Below, piece after piece: positions 36,582 to 44,766 of a stretch of 64,000 nucleotides of DNA (its first letter is position 1; each line of letters begins with the position of its first letter). The notes below the pieces were generated by a model. It did no database searches. It was not told where the DNA came from and saw only the letters and a list, made by a program, of their open reading frames with translations. The position numbers were made by a program, and so were the translations under genes. Source of the stretch: Methanolinea sp. (GTDB taxonomy: Archaea; Halobacteriota; Methanomicrobia; Methanomicrobiales; Methanospirillaceae). The stretch lies in assembly GCA_024518585.1 (NCBI GenBank), contig JANIHI010000006.1, positions 30,740 to 94,739 of the forward strand, in the 5' to 3' direction.

Positions 36582-37118
36582 ATGCCGGTCATGGAGATCA
36601 TCTGGCCATTCCTCTTCCCCCTCCTTGGGGCAGTCATTGCCTTTGTCCACGTCTCCTGGAAACACCATGCCGGACCCCGGGTCCTGGAGACTTTCCTGGC
36701 ATGGCAGCTTGCCGTCGGCCTGGGGCTGGGTTACGTGTATGCAGGATTGGGGCACCTCCTGTTTCCCGACATTGTCGCCGCATCGATTGGCTGGCCCCCC
36801 CATAGCCCTTTCCAGCGCGAGGTCGGGATGTGGGACCTTGCGATAGGAATCGTCGGGATCCTGTGCCTGAAAGCCCGGTCGACGGGTTTCTGGACCGCAA
36901 CGCTCGTGACTTACGGGATATTCTCCTGGGGAGCGGGACTTGGGCACGTCTACGAACTCGTGGTTCACGGCAACGTGTCCATCAATAATGCGGGACCGGT
37001 CATGTACGTGGACCTCCTGTATCCCGTCTTCCTCGGTGCGCTCCTTTTCCTCACCTACCGGAGGAGAGAAGGGCAGGGATGTTCCCGGGAAGAAAGCAGG
37101 GAGGAAGCGGGGAATTGA
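36582..37118 (+). CDS. DUF6790-type integral membrane protein
   Basis: 178 residues, about five hydrophobic helices (residues about 6-24, 37-60, 80-98, 104-128, 140-160). The pattern GLGYVYAGLGHLLFPD and LGHVYELVVHGNVSINNAG is the one I associate with a family of archaeal and bacterial membrane proteins labelled DUF6790. No function is known. It is followed on the same strand by copy B of the repeated structured element. Confidence 0.72.
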   Translation: MPVMEIIWPFLFPLLGAVIAFVHVSWKHHAGPRVLETFLAWQLAVGLGLGYVYAGLGHLLFPDIVAASIGWPPHSPFQREVGMWDLAIGIVGILCLKARSTGFWTATLVTYGIFSWGAGLGHVYELVVHGNVSINNAGPVMYVDLLYPVFLGALLFLTYRRREGQGCSREESREEAGN

Positions 37119-37137
37119 CTCCACACTTTTCGCGGAA

Positions 37138-37233
37138 GGCTGGGGCTCTCCCCATCAGGGTAAGTAAGGGGGCAGCAGCCCCTTTGGTTCCCGATTACCG
37201 TTCCCGACTACCCATTCAAAATAGCAAAGAGCC
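37138..37233 (+). repeat. Dispersed structured noncoding element, copy B
   Basis: About 96 bases. Shares with the other copies GGC-G-GG, CTCTCCCCATCAGGG, GCAGCAGCCCC, GTTCCCGA, CTACCCATTCAAAATAGC and AAGAGCC. AAGGGG and CCCCTT flank GCAGCAG as a stem. Lies just after the DUF6790 gene on its strand and before the convergent zinc-ribbon gene, so no protein is lost. Confidence 0.6.
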
Positions 37234-37238
37234 ATGAA

Positions 37239-37397
37239 CTATTTCCCGATGAGGGGAACGTGACAGGTCGGACACACCTGTTCCCTGCAGGGGACACCCC
37301 GCGTTTTGGGAAATTCTGCATTGCATTTCGGGCAGACACACGTTTCGGGAGGCCTGCCCCGCCTCATTTTTCCCATTCCCGGTGAACCATCTGGCAT
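37239..37397 (-). CDS. Small double-CxxC zinc-ribbon protein
   Basis: 52 residues from ATG 37397, chosen because GGTGAAG precedes it. Two zinc ligand pairs, CVCPKCNAEFP and QVCPTCHVPLIGK, make a single zinc ribbon after an Arg-rich stretch (MRRGRPPE). An ATG at 37430 is open but lies close to the TATA box (about 37442-37450). Probably binds nucleic acid or metal; role unknown. Too small to assign to a family. Confidence 0.75.
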   Translation of the reverse strand: MPDGSPGMGKMRRGRPPETCVCPKCNAEFPKTRGVPCREQVCPTCHVPLIGK

Positions 37398-37537
37398 CTC
37401 TTCACCACGGTACAGGATTGGCAGCTCCATCTCTTAAACGTTATAAAAAAGATAATCTGCGTGCATCCTGGTCTCTGTACCGGAAAAAAAGCCCTGTGAA
37501 CCCCCCTGATTTCCCCTTTCTTTTTCCCCCTGACCGG

Positions 37538-38743
37538 TCAATGGGGGGATTTTCCTCCCTGTTCCTGAGATACCTCCGCATACCGTGCCAGCATCCCCCT
37601 GTAGACCTTCACCGCGTTCTCGAGTGACTCGACCGTGACGTACTCGTCGATGGCGTGGAGAGTCCGGATCTCTCCCGGGCCGTACTCGACGACCGGGAAC
37701 CCTGCCTGCCTCAGGTACCGGGCGTCGCTTGCTGCCCACTGGACGATGGGGTGGGCTTTCCTGCCGTGGACGTTCTCTATTTCCTGGAGGAGTTTTTGAA
37801 CAAGCGGGGCGCGGGTAGGGGTGATGCTTGGTGCCGACATGTTGGTGACCGCAATCTCTCCCCGGGGCGCATGGGCTTTGAGGTCTTCGAGGAGGTTTGA
37901 GAGCTCGCACCCCCAGGGTATCCGGAGGTCAAGCTCGAGCCGGCATTGCTGGGCAACGATATTGGCCTTCTCCCCCCCCTCGATCGTCCCGGGGTTGTAC
38001 ATGATCCGCGTCAGGACATCGAGGGTATCTTCCATGCCGAGGAAATCTCCGAGGACGACGGAAGATTCCCTGATGGCCCTCTCGAGTTGCGGGTCACCGG
38101 GGTCAAAGGTGACCCCGTGCAGGTCCCGCACGTACTCGAGGAAGGCGAAGGCTTCCATGATCGCGCTCACCCCCTTCCTCGGATAGAGTGAGCCATGGCC
38201 CGGTTCCCCGTGGAAGGTGCAACAGAGCCGCATGATCCCTTTCTGTCCCACGTTGGGGGAGAGGGGGGGTGTCGGTTCGGCTATGATGCAGTCACAGGGT
38301 TTAATAGCCCGCTTGGCGAGGATGGTTTTTACCCCGTATGTTCCGCTGGTCTCCTCGTCGCAGACGAACGCGATGTCTGCAGGGAGGTCCTGGCCGGCGT
38401 CGACCCACTCCGTGCACGCCGCAAGGATCGCGGCGCACCCTCCCTTCATGTCGGTCGATCCCCTCCCAAAGACCTTCCCGTCCCGGATGATCCCCCCGTA
38501 GGGGTCAACGCTCCATCCCTGGGGAAGCGCCGGGACGCAGTCAACGTGCCCGCAGAAGAGGAGGCGTCCCCTCGGAGGTGCAGACACGAGGTTATGTCTC
38601 CCTCCGCTGCGCCTGATGACCTTAGTGGCAAGCCCGATCGATGTTGTATACTCCCGGAGAAATTCGATAACGTCCCGCGTGTCCCCGGGAGGGTTTTCGC
38701 TTTGGATTTTTACCAGCGCGGAACAGAGGTCAGCGACATGCAT
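37538..38743 (-). CDS. M20-family metallopeptidase (ArgE/DapE-like)
   Basis: 401 residues. Metal ligands are in place: FCGHVDCVP, GRGSTDMKGG, CDEETSGTYG (catalytic Glu), IIAEPT and the final TLHAIDEYV. Members remove acyl groups, for example N-succinyl-diaminopimelate or N-acetyl-ornithine. Since methanogens usually make lysine by an aminotransferase route and the dapA/dapB genes are 6 kb away, the substrate is not certain. No operon partner is adjacent. Confidence 0.86.
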   Translation of the reverse strand: MHVADLCSALVKIQSENPPGDTRDVIEFLREYTTSIGLATKVIRRSGGRHNLVSAPPRGRLLFCGHVDCVPALPQGWSVDPYGGIIRDGKVFGRGSTDMKGGCAAILAACTEWVDAGQDLPADIAFVCDEETSGTYGVKTILAKRAIKPCDCIIAEPTPPLSPNVGQKGIMRLCCTFHGEPGHGSLYPRKGVSAIMEAFAFLEYVRDLHGVTFDPGDPQLERAIRESSVVLGDFLGMEDTLDVLTRIMYNPGTIEGGEKANIVAQQCRLELDLRIPWGCELSNLLEDLKAHAPRGEIAVTNMSAPSITPTRAPLVQKLLQEIENVHGRKAHPIVQWAASDARYLRQAGFPVVEYGPGEIRTLHAIDEYVTVESLENAVKVYRGMLARYAEVSQEQGGKSPH

Positions 38744-38767
38744 GGGAGATCCCCGGGAAAATGCATC

Positions 38768-39277
38768 TTATTTCTGCATGGCACGGAACTGGCCAAAGAG
38801 CCTGGCAAGTGAACCGTCCTCCGCGTAGAGGCTTTTGAGAAATTCCTTCTCAAAAAACTCGTCTATCATGCGGAAGAACACGTGGGGCCTGATCGGTTGC
38901 TGTGAGTCAGGGTCAAGCACGATGCGGAAGCCCCGGTAGGAGGCAGGGTCAGAGGGGTCATAGACCCGCTGCCAGAGGGTGGGCAGCCGACTGAACCGGT
39001 CGGGGTGGTTCTGGGCAAGCCAGGTCATGAACGCAGGAAAATGCTGGCGGTCCCCCTTTTTTTCCTCGTCGATCCTCCACCGCATGTATTCCTGCCCCAT
39101 GATGTTTTTCGGAGACTGGTAGGTGTAGGCGAGGATACCGAGGGTATAGTCGATATGGGCAAGTGCATCAAAGAAAAAAAAGCGTAAAACCGGGTCCCAG
39201 AGGGATGTATCATGCAGGACCAGCGACTTTTCATAGAGGTGCTGCATGACATGGACGTATTCAGGATCTTCATTCAT
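38768..39277 (-). CDS. Hypothetical soluble protein, 169 aa
   Basis: 169 residues from ATG 39277 (MNEDPEYVHVMQHLYEKS); a longer frame to 39325 is open but unsupported. Rich in aromatic and charged residues, e.g. WQRVYDPSDPASYRGF and HVFFRMIDEFFEKEF. No family is recognised. An A/T run (TTTTTTAAAAAG, about 39325-39336) is a possible promoter. It runs with the M20 gene on the same strand, 24 bases upstream of it, so they may be one transcript. Confidence 0.6.
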   Translation of the reverse strand: MNEDPEYVHVMQHLYEKSLVLHDTSLWDPVLRFFFFDALAHIDYTLGILAYTYQSPKNIMGQEYMRWRIDEEKKGDRQHFPAFMTWLAQNHPDRFSRLPTLWQRVYDPSDPASYRGFRIVLDPDSQQPIRPHVFFRMIDEFFEKEFLKSLYAEDGSLARLFGQFRAMQK

Positions 39278-39371
39278 GGAAAAAATGTCCGGTCCCGCCG
39301 AGTAAATACATTTTGGAAAGGGCATTTTTTAAAAAGAAGGAAGAAATTGAGGGAGGCGGTAGTCGCCCCTT

Positions 39372-40250
39372 TTACCGGAAAAAGGGGGCCCGCCGCCTCA
39401 CTGCCTCGCGGAAGAGCTCTTCGAGCCTCTCCCCCGACTCACCCCTGATATCGACAAGGTTGTCGGATCGCAGGAGACAGGGCTTGAGTTTTCCGTCAGA
39501 GGTCACCCGTAACCGGTTACAGTATGCACAAAACTCGGTATTGTGGAGGGGTCTTACGATCTCGACTTCCGCATCATCAACGCAGTACTTTTTCCGGTGG
39601 TGCATCCGGCGGGTCATAACTTCCCGCGCATGCAGGGAAAGGCTCTCCTCGATATCCCGGAGGTCCCGGTGGTTCTTGCAGTCGCGGAACTCGAGGAGTT
39701 CGATCAACTGGAGGATGAGGTTCCGGTTCCCCCGGATAAAGCCCATGAAGTCTTCGACCTCGTGGTCATTGATCCCCGAGAGGAGGACCATGTTCAGCTT
39801 GACCGGTGTCAGCCCTGCATCAAGTGCTGCCTCGATGCTTGCAAGCACATCCCCCAGGCAGTCCTTCCCCGTAATTTTCGCGTAGGTGTCCCTGTCCAGG
39901 CTGTCAATACTCACGTTGACCCGGGAAAGCCCTGCATCCGCGAGATCGTAAGCCATGTCGGCAAGCAGGGTGCCATTTGTTGTCAGGGAACACTCCATGC
40001 TTTCAGGGACCAGACGGATGATCTCCGGGAGATCTTCCCGGAGGCATGGCTCCCCGCCGGTGAACTTCACGTGGCGGATCTCGAATTTGTCTGCGACGCG
40101 CAGGATCTCGGCAATCTCTGCCGGCGACAGGGGAGAACCGGGCACGTCCTCGCCCTCGGCGTGGCAGTAGATACAGGAGAGGTTGCACTGGGATGTCAGG
40201 CTCACGCGGAGGTTGTTGACCGGGCGGCCAAAGGGGTCACTCAAGCGCAC
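39372..40250 (-). CDS. moaA: GTP 3',8-cyclase (MoaA)
   Basis: 292 residues. Radical SAM cluster CNLSCIYC, then VKFTGGEPCLREDL, and the second cluster with cysteines in EFCAYCNRLRVTSDGKLKPC. Catalyses the first step of molybdopterin synthesis. Start ambiguous: GTG 40250 is preceded by GGGGTG five bases upstream; TTG 40244 would overlap the rlmE stop. No other moa genes are here, but the MobA-like protein lies at 3.1 kb. Archaea need molybdopterin or tungstopterin for methanogenesis. Confidence 0.93.
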   Translation of the reverse strand: MRLSDPFGRPVNNLRVSLTSQCNLSCIYCHAEGEDVPGSPLSPAEIAEILRVADKFEIRHVKFTGGEPCLREDLPEIIRLVPESMECSLTTNGTLLADMAYDLADAGLSRVNVSIDSLDRDTYAKITGKDCLGDVLASIEAALDAGLTPVKLNMVLLSGINDHEVEDFMGFIRGNRNLILQLIELLEFRDCKNHRDLRDIEESLSLHAREVMTRRMHHRKKYCVDDAEVEIVRPLHNTEFCAYCNRLRVTSDGKLKPCLLRSDNLVDIRGESGERLEELFREAVRRRAPFFR

Positions 40251-40836
40251 CCGAACACCCCACGTAGTTCCTGGCGACGATGTAGATCTCACTGCTCCCC
40301 TTACGGGATGCCCGGCTCCGGAAAGTCCTCACGGAGAGGAAGTGCTGCCTCGTCTCTGCGAGGAGGGCTGAAAAATCTTCCCCCTGGAACGACTTCATCA
40401 CGAGGTGCCCTCCCGGCTTGAGGACGGCGCAGGCAAAGGAAAGGACCTCTTCTCCGAGGCCGATGGCCCTCGCCTGGTCGTAGCTCCGGTTTCCCGAGAG
40501 CTTCGGCGAGGCATCGGAGAGGACGATGGTGACGGTCCCAAGGATGGACCGTGCCTCGTCACGCAAGCGGTGGTCTGTCAGGTCTCCGGTGATGGTTGTG
40601 ACCCCTTCGAGGGGAGCGATGGGAGCAAGGTCAATCCCAAGAACCCTGCCCCTCGTTGTTTCCCGTGCGACCTGGAGCCAGCTCCCGGGGGCAGCCCCGA
40701 GATCGAGGATATTGTCGGTCTCGCGGATGAGGTGGAACCTCTCCTGGATCTCCTTTAACTTGTAGGCAGCCCGTGACCGGTACCCTTCCCTGACAGCACG
40801 TAAGTACGTTGCATCCTTCTTCCACTGTGAACCCAT
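40237..40836 (-). CDS. rlmE: 23S rRNA 2'-O-methyltransferase (RlmE/RrmJ family)
   Basis: 199 residues. SAM-binding ILDLGAAPGSWLQVA; the catalytic K-D-K-E tetrad appears as the N-terminal lysine region SRAAYKLKEIQERF, IVLSDASPKLSG, LVMKSFQG and GSSEIYIVARN. Methylates the ribose of a uridine in the 23S A-loop. Divergent from pcn with a palindrome between; overlaps the moaA start. Confidence 0.9.
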   Translation of the reverse strand: MGSQWKKDATYLRAVREGYRSRAAYKLKEIQERFHLIRETDNILDLGAAPGSWLQVARETTRGRVLGIDLAPIAPLEGVTTITGDLTDHRLRDEARSILGTVTIVLSDASPKLSGNRSYDQARAIGLGEEVLSFACAVLKPGGHLVMKSFQGEDFSALLAETRQHFLSVRTFRSRASRKGSSEIYIVARNYVGCSGALE

Positions 40837-40857
40837 GGCACTCCCTGACTACTCAAA

Positions 40858-40869
40858 TTGACCGGTCAA
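40858..40869. promoter_or_regulatory. Palindrome TTGACCGGTCAA between rlmE and pcn
   Basis: A perfect 12-base palindrome, 22 bases before the rlmE start and about 35 bases before the pcn TATA box (GTTATATTG, about 40901). Flanking A/T bases nearly extend it. Position suits a dimeric regulator that would act on rlmE and perhaps pcn. No bound protein is known. Confidence 0.35.
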
Positions 40870-40929
40870 ATTCAGATATCATTAAAAAGTTGATGGCATA
40901 GTTATATTGTGATATATTCGGGGTGTACG

Positions 40930-41673
40930 ATGTTAAAAGCAACGATTGATGCAGATATCCTCAAAGAGTCCATCGACGCCATATCCGCCCTTGTCACCGA
41001 GTGCCGGCTCCATACCGATGAGAACGGTATCTCGACCCGGGCAGTCGACACCGCAAACGTCGCAATGGTTTCCTTTTCTTTAAAAAAAGCCGCATTTTCA
41101 TCATATGAGTCAACAAAGAACGAACTCGGCCTCGACATTGCCAAGCTGAAGAACATTTTTGGCATGATGGGGAAGAATGAGCCGATCAGTCTCGAGCTCC
41201 CTGATAATGGCCAGAAGTTGAAGGTGAGCTTTGAGGGTTACCGCTATTCGATCACCCTCCTTGACCCCAACACCATCCGGAAGGATCCCAATCCCCCCAC
41301 CATCGAACTGCCGGGAAAAGTCGTGCTCCCGGGGGCAGACCTCTACAACTCGATCAAGGCCGCGGCCGTGGTCTCAGACAAGATTGCCCTTGGCATCGAC
41401 CCTGTCCAGCAGGTCTTCTACATGGCAGCGGAGGGTGATACTGACCATATCCGCAAAGAGTACGGAAAGAACGAGGTCACGTTCCTGAACAACATGGAGG
41501 CTCGCTCGCTCTTCTCCCTTGACTACTTAAAAGACATGGGAAAGGTGATGAGCCGTGCAGAGGAGGTGGAGGTCTCGATAGGGATCGATCACCCCGTGAA
41601 ATTCGCCTTCTACATCGCCGGCGGGAATGGTTACGTGGAGTACCTGCTTGCACCCCGCATCGAGGCTGATTGA
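40930..41673 (+). CDS. pcn: DNA polymerase sliding clamp (PCNA)
   Basis: 247 residues, normal for an archaeal clamp monomer. MLKATIDADILKESIDAISA opens domain 1; LDLAKLKNIFG-type and interdomain loop residues follow, and LAPRIEAD ends the chain. A homotrimer encircles DNA and tethers polymerase, ligase and nucleases. A TATA box about 26 bases before the ATG implies a leaderless mRNA. Its stop overlaps the start of priL by one base. Confidence 0.95.
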   Translation: MLKATIDADILKESIDAISALVTECRLHTDENGISTRAVDTANVAMVSFSLKKAAFSSYESTKNELGLDIAKLKNIFGMMGKNEPISLELPDNGQKLKVSFEGYRYSITLLDPNTIRKDPNPPTIELPGKVVLPGADLYNSIKAAAVVSDKIALGIDPVQQVFYMAAEGDTDHIRKEYGKNEVTFLNNMEARSLFSLDYLKDMGKVMSRAEEVEVSIGIDHPVKFAFYIAGGNGYVEYLLAPRIEAD

Positions 41674-42719
41674 TGCGTGTCTCCCTGGAGACAAGAGATT
41701 TTGCAAAATACCCCTTTTTAAAAGAATCGCAGCAGTTCATGCTGCAGGCCAGTGAGCCACTCGAGGTTTTCCTCAACAGGAGCACGGGCAAGATAGCCCT
41801 CATGCGTGCAACGGAACGTCTCAAGCGTGCCGTTATGCATTTTTCCTCCTCCCCGGAGTCCCTGGCCCCCGAGGTACCCTCTGACCAGCTGGGAGTGAAG
41901 ATGGAGATCACGTCATACGTTCTGGCGCGGGTCCTTGTCTCCTGCGCAAGGGACCGGGCATTGACCGACCGCCTGGTCCGCTACGAAGCACAGAGGGCCC
42001 ACGTTTTTCTCCAGTCCGAGGAGGAGGAGAAGAGGTATTTCATCGCGGCGAAGATTGGACTGCCCTTTGAGGGGCTCTCCCTGCCGGTGCCCCGCTACGT
42101 TGAGCTGACGGCAGGGATGCACGAAGAACGCTGGAGGCTGGTAAACAGGGAGGTCCTGGGCGGAAAGGTCACCATCGATGCCCTCGAATTCGAAGAACTC
42201 CTTCGGGAGCAGATCCGGGTACTGCTCCTCTCCACCCTTCCCCTGGACATCCCCGAGTCCGTTTGTCAGGTGGTTTCTCCTGCCATCGCACAGGTCCAGG
42301 AGGAATTTCAAAAGAGGGTACAGACAGACCTCGGTGAGGTCGAGGAGTCTTCTTTCCCTCCCTGCATGCAGGCAATCATGGGTGCCCTGTCGGGCGGGAG
42401 GAACATCACGCATGCCGGCCGGTTTGCCCTCACGGCCTTCCTCCACAACATCGGGATGGACAGCGTCGAGATTATCCAGCTCTACAGCCGGGCACCCGAT
42501 TTTGACCTGACGAAGACGCAGTACCAGGTGGAACACATATCAGGCCGTGGGGGGAAGGGCACGGAGTATACGGCCCCCTCCTGTGCGGCGATGCGGACCC
42601 TGGGGCTGTGTCCCGGCCCCGATCCCCTCTGCGAGAAGGTTGCCCACCCCCTCTCCTACTACCGGAAGAAGAAGCGGGAGAAGAGGGAGGAAAAGGGGTC
42701 TACGGAAGGGCCTTGTTGA
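41673..42719 (+). CDS. priL: DNA primase large subunit
   Basis: 348 residues. The C-terminal half has the [4Fe-4S] ligands: FPPCMQAIM, APSCAAMRTLGLC and PDPLCEKVAHPLSYY. N-terminal part helical. With the small subunit PriS (not in this window) it makes RNA primers. Start ATG overlaps the PCNA stop, which ties clamp and primase expression together. The convergent small membrane gene overlaps its last 20 bases. Confidence 0.92.
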   Translation: MRVSLETRDFAKYPFLKESQQFMLQASEPLEVFLNRSTGKIALMRATERLKRAVMHFSSSPESLAPEVPSDQLGVKMEITSYVLARVLVSCARDRALTDRLVRYEAQRAHVFLQSEEEEKRYFIAAKIGLPFEGLSLPVPRYVELTAGMHEERWRLVNREVLGGKVTIDALEFEELLREQIRVLLLSTLPLDIPESVCQVVSPAIAQVQEEFQKRVQTDLGEVEESSFPPCMQAIMGALSGGRNITHAGRFALTAFLHNIGMDSVEIIQLYSRAPDFDLTKTQYQVEHISGRGGKGTEYTAPSCAAMRTLGLCPGPDPLCEKVAHPLSYYRKKKREKREEKGSTEGPC

Positions 42720-42903
42720 TGGAAAAACCTGCAGCACTCATTGCAAAGATGAAAATGACGAGGGCAAGGAGATAGGCTATCCCTGCGGGCAGGAAGGCCG
42801 GGAGGACGAGGACCAGGATGAGGAGGACGATGAAACAGCACACTGCCACGAAAATATCCAGCAATCGGGCATCCATGCATAGGAATGGCCTGTGATCGCT
42901 CAT
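42700..42903 (-). CDS. Small two-helix membrane protein, 67 aa
   Basis: 67 residues from ATG 42903 (MSDHRPFLCMDARLLDIF). Two helices at about residues 13-36 and 38-60. No family assigned. A longer frame to 42948 is open but starts inside an unlikely polar stretch. Convergent with priL, overlapping by 20 bases. Similar tiny membrane proteins recur through this window (488, 1461, 1656, 59192). Confidence 0.6.
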   Translation of the reverse strand: MSDHRPFLCMDARLLDIFVAVCCFIVLLILVLVLPAFLPAGIAYLLALVIFIFAMSAAGFSINKALP

Positions 42904-43133
42904 ATCTCTATCTCTGCCGTTCCCGGTCTGCGTGGTCATCCCTGTCATGGGCCCGATGGCGGGAGAGAGGGTCCCTCACCGGTGATGGCGCACGATATTT
43001 TGTCAAAAAGAGTTACTGGAGCGGGACGCCGGGACCCATAGCCTTTATGGGGTTGCGCGGGGAGTTTTCTTCCCGGGGCAAAGGTGCGTTTTTTGCTCAC
43101 CTACTCTGTGAAATGGGAGGAGGCAGAGGGGAA

Positions 43134-43673
43134 ATGGACGAGAAAGAAGAGGTGTTGAAGCAACTCCGGGAGGCGCTTGCACGGCTCGTGGAGGGCATGG
43201 ACCCCGTGCTCGTGCCGGAGGTGGGATCAAACATTGCGTACGCCCTGCGGGGGGCACGGTCACCGGGAGATGTTGCGGCAGTCGAGGGACGGATCGTCCG
43301 CCTCCGCGGCCGTGTGCATCCCGTCGGGCCTGTTGCCTTCGGGGCCAGTGACCACGTGGCGCGGATCGTGCTCACAGCAATGAAATTTGAGCCCAGTGTC
43401 AGGTGTGCTGCAAATATCAGGTATTCCCCTGGTTTTATCCCGGTTCTTGAAGGGATGCTTCTTTCGGTCTGCAGTTTTGACAGGGCGAAAGAACCCCCGG
43501 GTGTGAAGACAATGGACTGGGGTGTTGCCTCCTGTTGCAGGGACGGGGTCCCGGACGTCATTTACGACACGGGAGCCGTTGGGAAGGAGCCCATGATACG
43601 AATCCTCGGCGAGGAACCGGGGTTTGTCGTAAATAACATTCTTAAGCTCTCCGCGCGAATAAGTAAAGACTAA
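43134..43673 (+). CDS. ThiN-domain protein (thiamine-phosphate synthase family)
   Basis: 179 residues from ATG 43134, which follows AGGAGG and GAGGGGAA. GSNIAYALRGARSPGDVAAV, FGASDHVARIVLT and DVIYDTGAVGKEPMIRILGE match the ThiN domain. In many archaea ThiN is fused to ThiD or to an HTH; here it is alone, with no HTH, so it could be a catalytic thiamine-phosphate synthase or a thiamine-sensing partner. It precedes S17e on the same strand. Confidence 0.85.
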   Translation: MDEKEEVLKQLREALARLVEGMDPVLVPEVGSNIAYALRGARSPGDVAAVEGRIVRLRGRVHPVGPVAFGASDHVARIVLTAMKFEPSVRCAANIRYSPGFIPVLEGMLLSVCSFDRAKEPPGVKTMDWGVASCCRDGVPDVIYDTGAVGKEPMIRILGEEPGFVVNNILKLSARISKD

Positions 43674-43688
43674 AAGAGGGATGCATTC

Positions 43689-43877
43689 ATGGGAATAAAA
43701 CCCACCTACATCAAGGCAATCGGGATAGAACTGCTTACTCACCATGGGAAGCGGTTTTCAGGGAATTTCGATGAGAATAAGCAGACTGTGACCGAAGTGA
43801 CCAATATCGAGAGCAAAAGGGTGAGGAACCGGGTCGCAGGCTATATTACCAGAAAGGTAAATACCCAGAGACGGTGA
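43689..43877 (+). CDS. rps17e: 30S ribosomal protein S17e
   Basis: 62 residues. MGIKPTYIKAIGIELLTHHG and FDENKQTVTEVTNIESKRVR are the S17e family signatures; the protein exists only in archaea and eukaryotes. 15 bases after the ThiN stop and 13 bases before dapA, so it is probably part of that transcript. Confidence 0.95.
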   Translation: MGIKPTYIKAIGIELLTHHGKRFSGNFDENKQTVTEVTNIESKRVRNRVAGYITRKVNTQRR

Positions 43878-43890
43878 ATACCTCTCTCGT

Positions 43891-44766
43891 ATGTTCGAGG
43901 GAGTCATTCCAGCAATTGTCACTCCTTTTCTCCGAAATTCCACCCTTGACCTTGACTTGGACGGTCTCCGGTCAAATATCGAGTTTCTCCTTGAAAATGG
44001 GGTGCATGGTATCGTCCCGTGCGGTTCGACGGGGGAGTCGGCGACGCTGACATTCGAGGAGCACGAAAAGGTTATCGAGGTCGCGATCGATGTTGCCGGG
44101 GGAAAGGTCCCCGTCATCGCAGGCACAGGCTCAAACAACACGGCCGAAGCCGTCCGTCTCACGCGGGCCGCAAAGGACATGGGTGCCGATGGCGTCCTTG
44201 TCATCAGCCCCTACTACAACAAGCCCAACAGGTCGGGCCTATTGAAACACTACACGGCCCTGGCCGACCTTGACATTCCTGTCATCATGTACAACGTCCC
44301 CGGAAGGACGGGCCAGAACCTTGCGCCTGACCTCGTGGCCGAACTGGCACGGCACCCCAGCATCGTGGGGATAAAAGAGGCGAGCGGTGACATCGGGCAG
44401 ATATCCCGGATCATCGAGGCGACCCTGGACGAGGACTTCCAGGTCATTTCGGGAGATGATAACATCACTCTGCCGGTTCTTGCCCTGGGTGGCGCGGGAG
44501 TCATATCTGTTGCAGCGAACATTGAACCTGCCCGGATGGTCGCGATGTTCGAGGCATTTTGCGAGGGGGACCTCGAGGAGGCGCTTGACATGCACTTCTC
44601 CCTCTCCCCCCTCTTCCGGGCGATGTTCATCGATACAAACCCTATCCCCGTGAAAAAAGCCATGGAATTGCGCGGCATGGCGGGCGGCCCGCCCCGCCTG
44701 CCCCTGGACGAGCTTGATGCCCAGAAGACGAAACAACTCGCGGAGGTCCTCTCTACCTATGATTAA
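43891..44766 (+). CDS. dapA: 4-hydroxy-tetrahydrodipicolinate synthase
   Basis: 291 residues. GIVPCGSTGESATLTFEEHE, SPYYNKPNRSG with the tyrosine, YNVPGRTGQNL and GIKEASGDIGQ with the Schiff-base lysine identify DapA. Condenses pyruvate with aspartate semialdehyde. Overlaps dapB by eight bases. First gene of the lysine segment dapA-dapB-ferredoxin-asd. Confidence 0.95.
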   Translation: MFEGVIPAIVTPFLRNSTLDLDLDGLRSNIEFLLENGVHGIVPCGSTGESATLTFEEHEKVIEVAIDVAGGKVPVIAGTGSNNTAEAVRLTRAAKDMGADGVLVISPYYNKPNRSGLLKHYTALADLDIPVIMYNVPGRTGQNLAPDLVAELARHPSIVGIKEASGDIGQISRIIEATLDEDFQVISGDDNITLPVLALGGAGVISVAANIEPARMVAMFEAFCEGDLEEALDMHFSLSPLFRAMFIDTNPIPVKKAMELRGMAGGPPRLPLDELDAQKTKQLAEVLSTYD

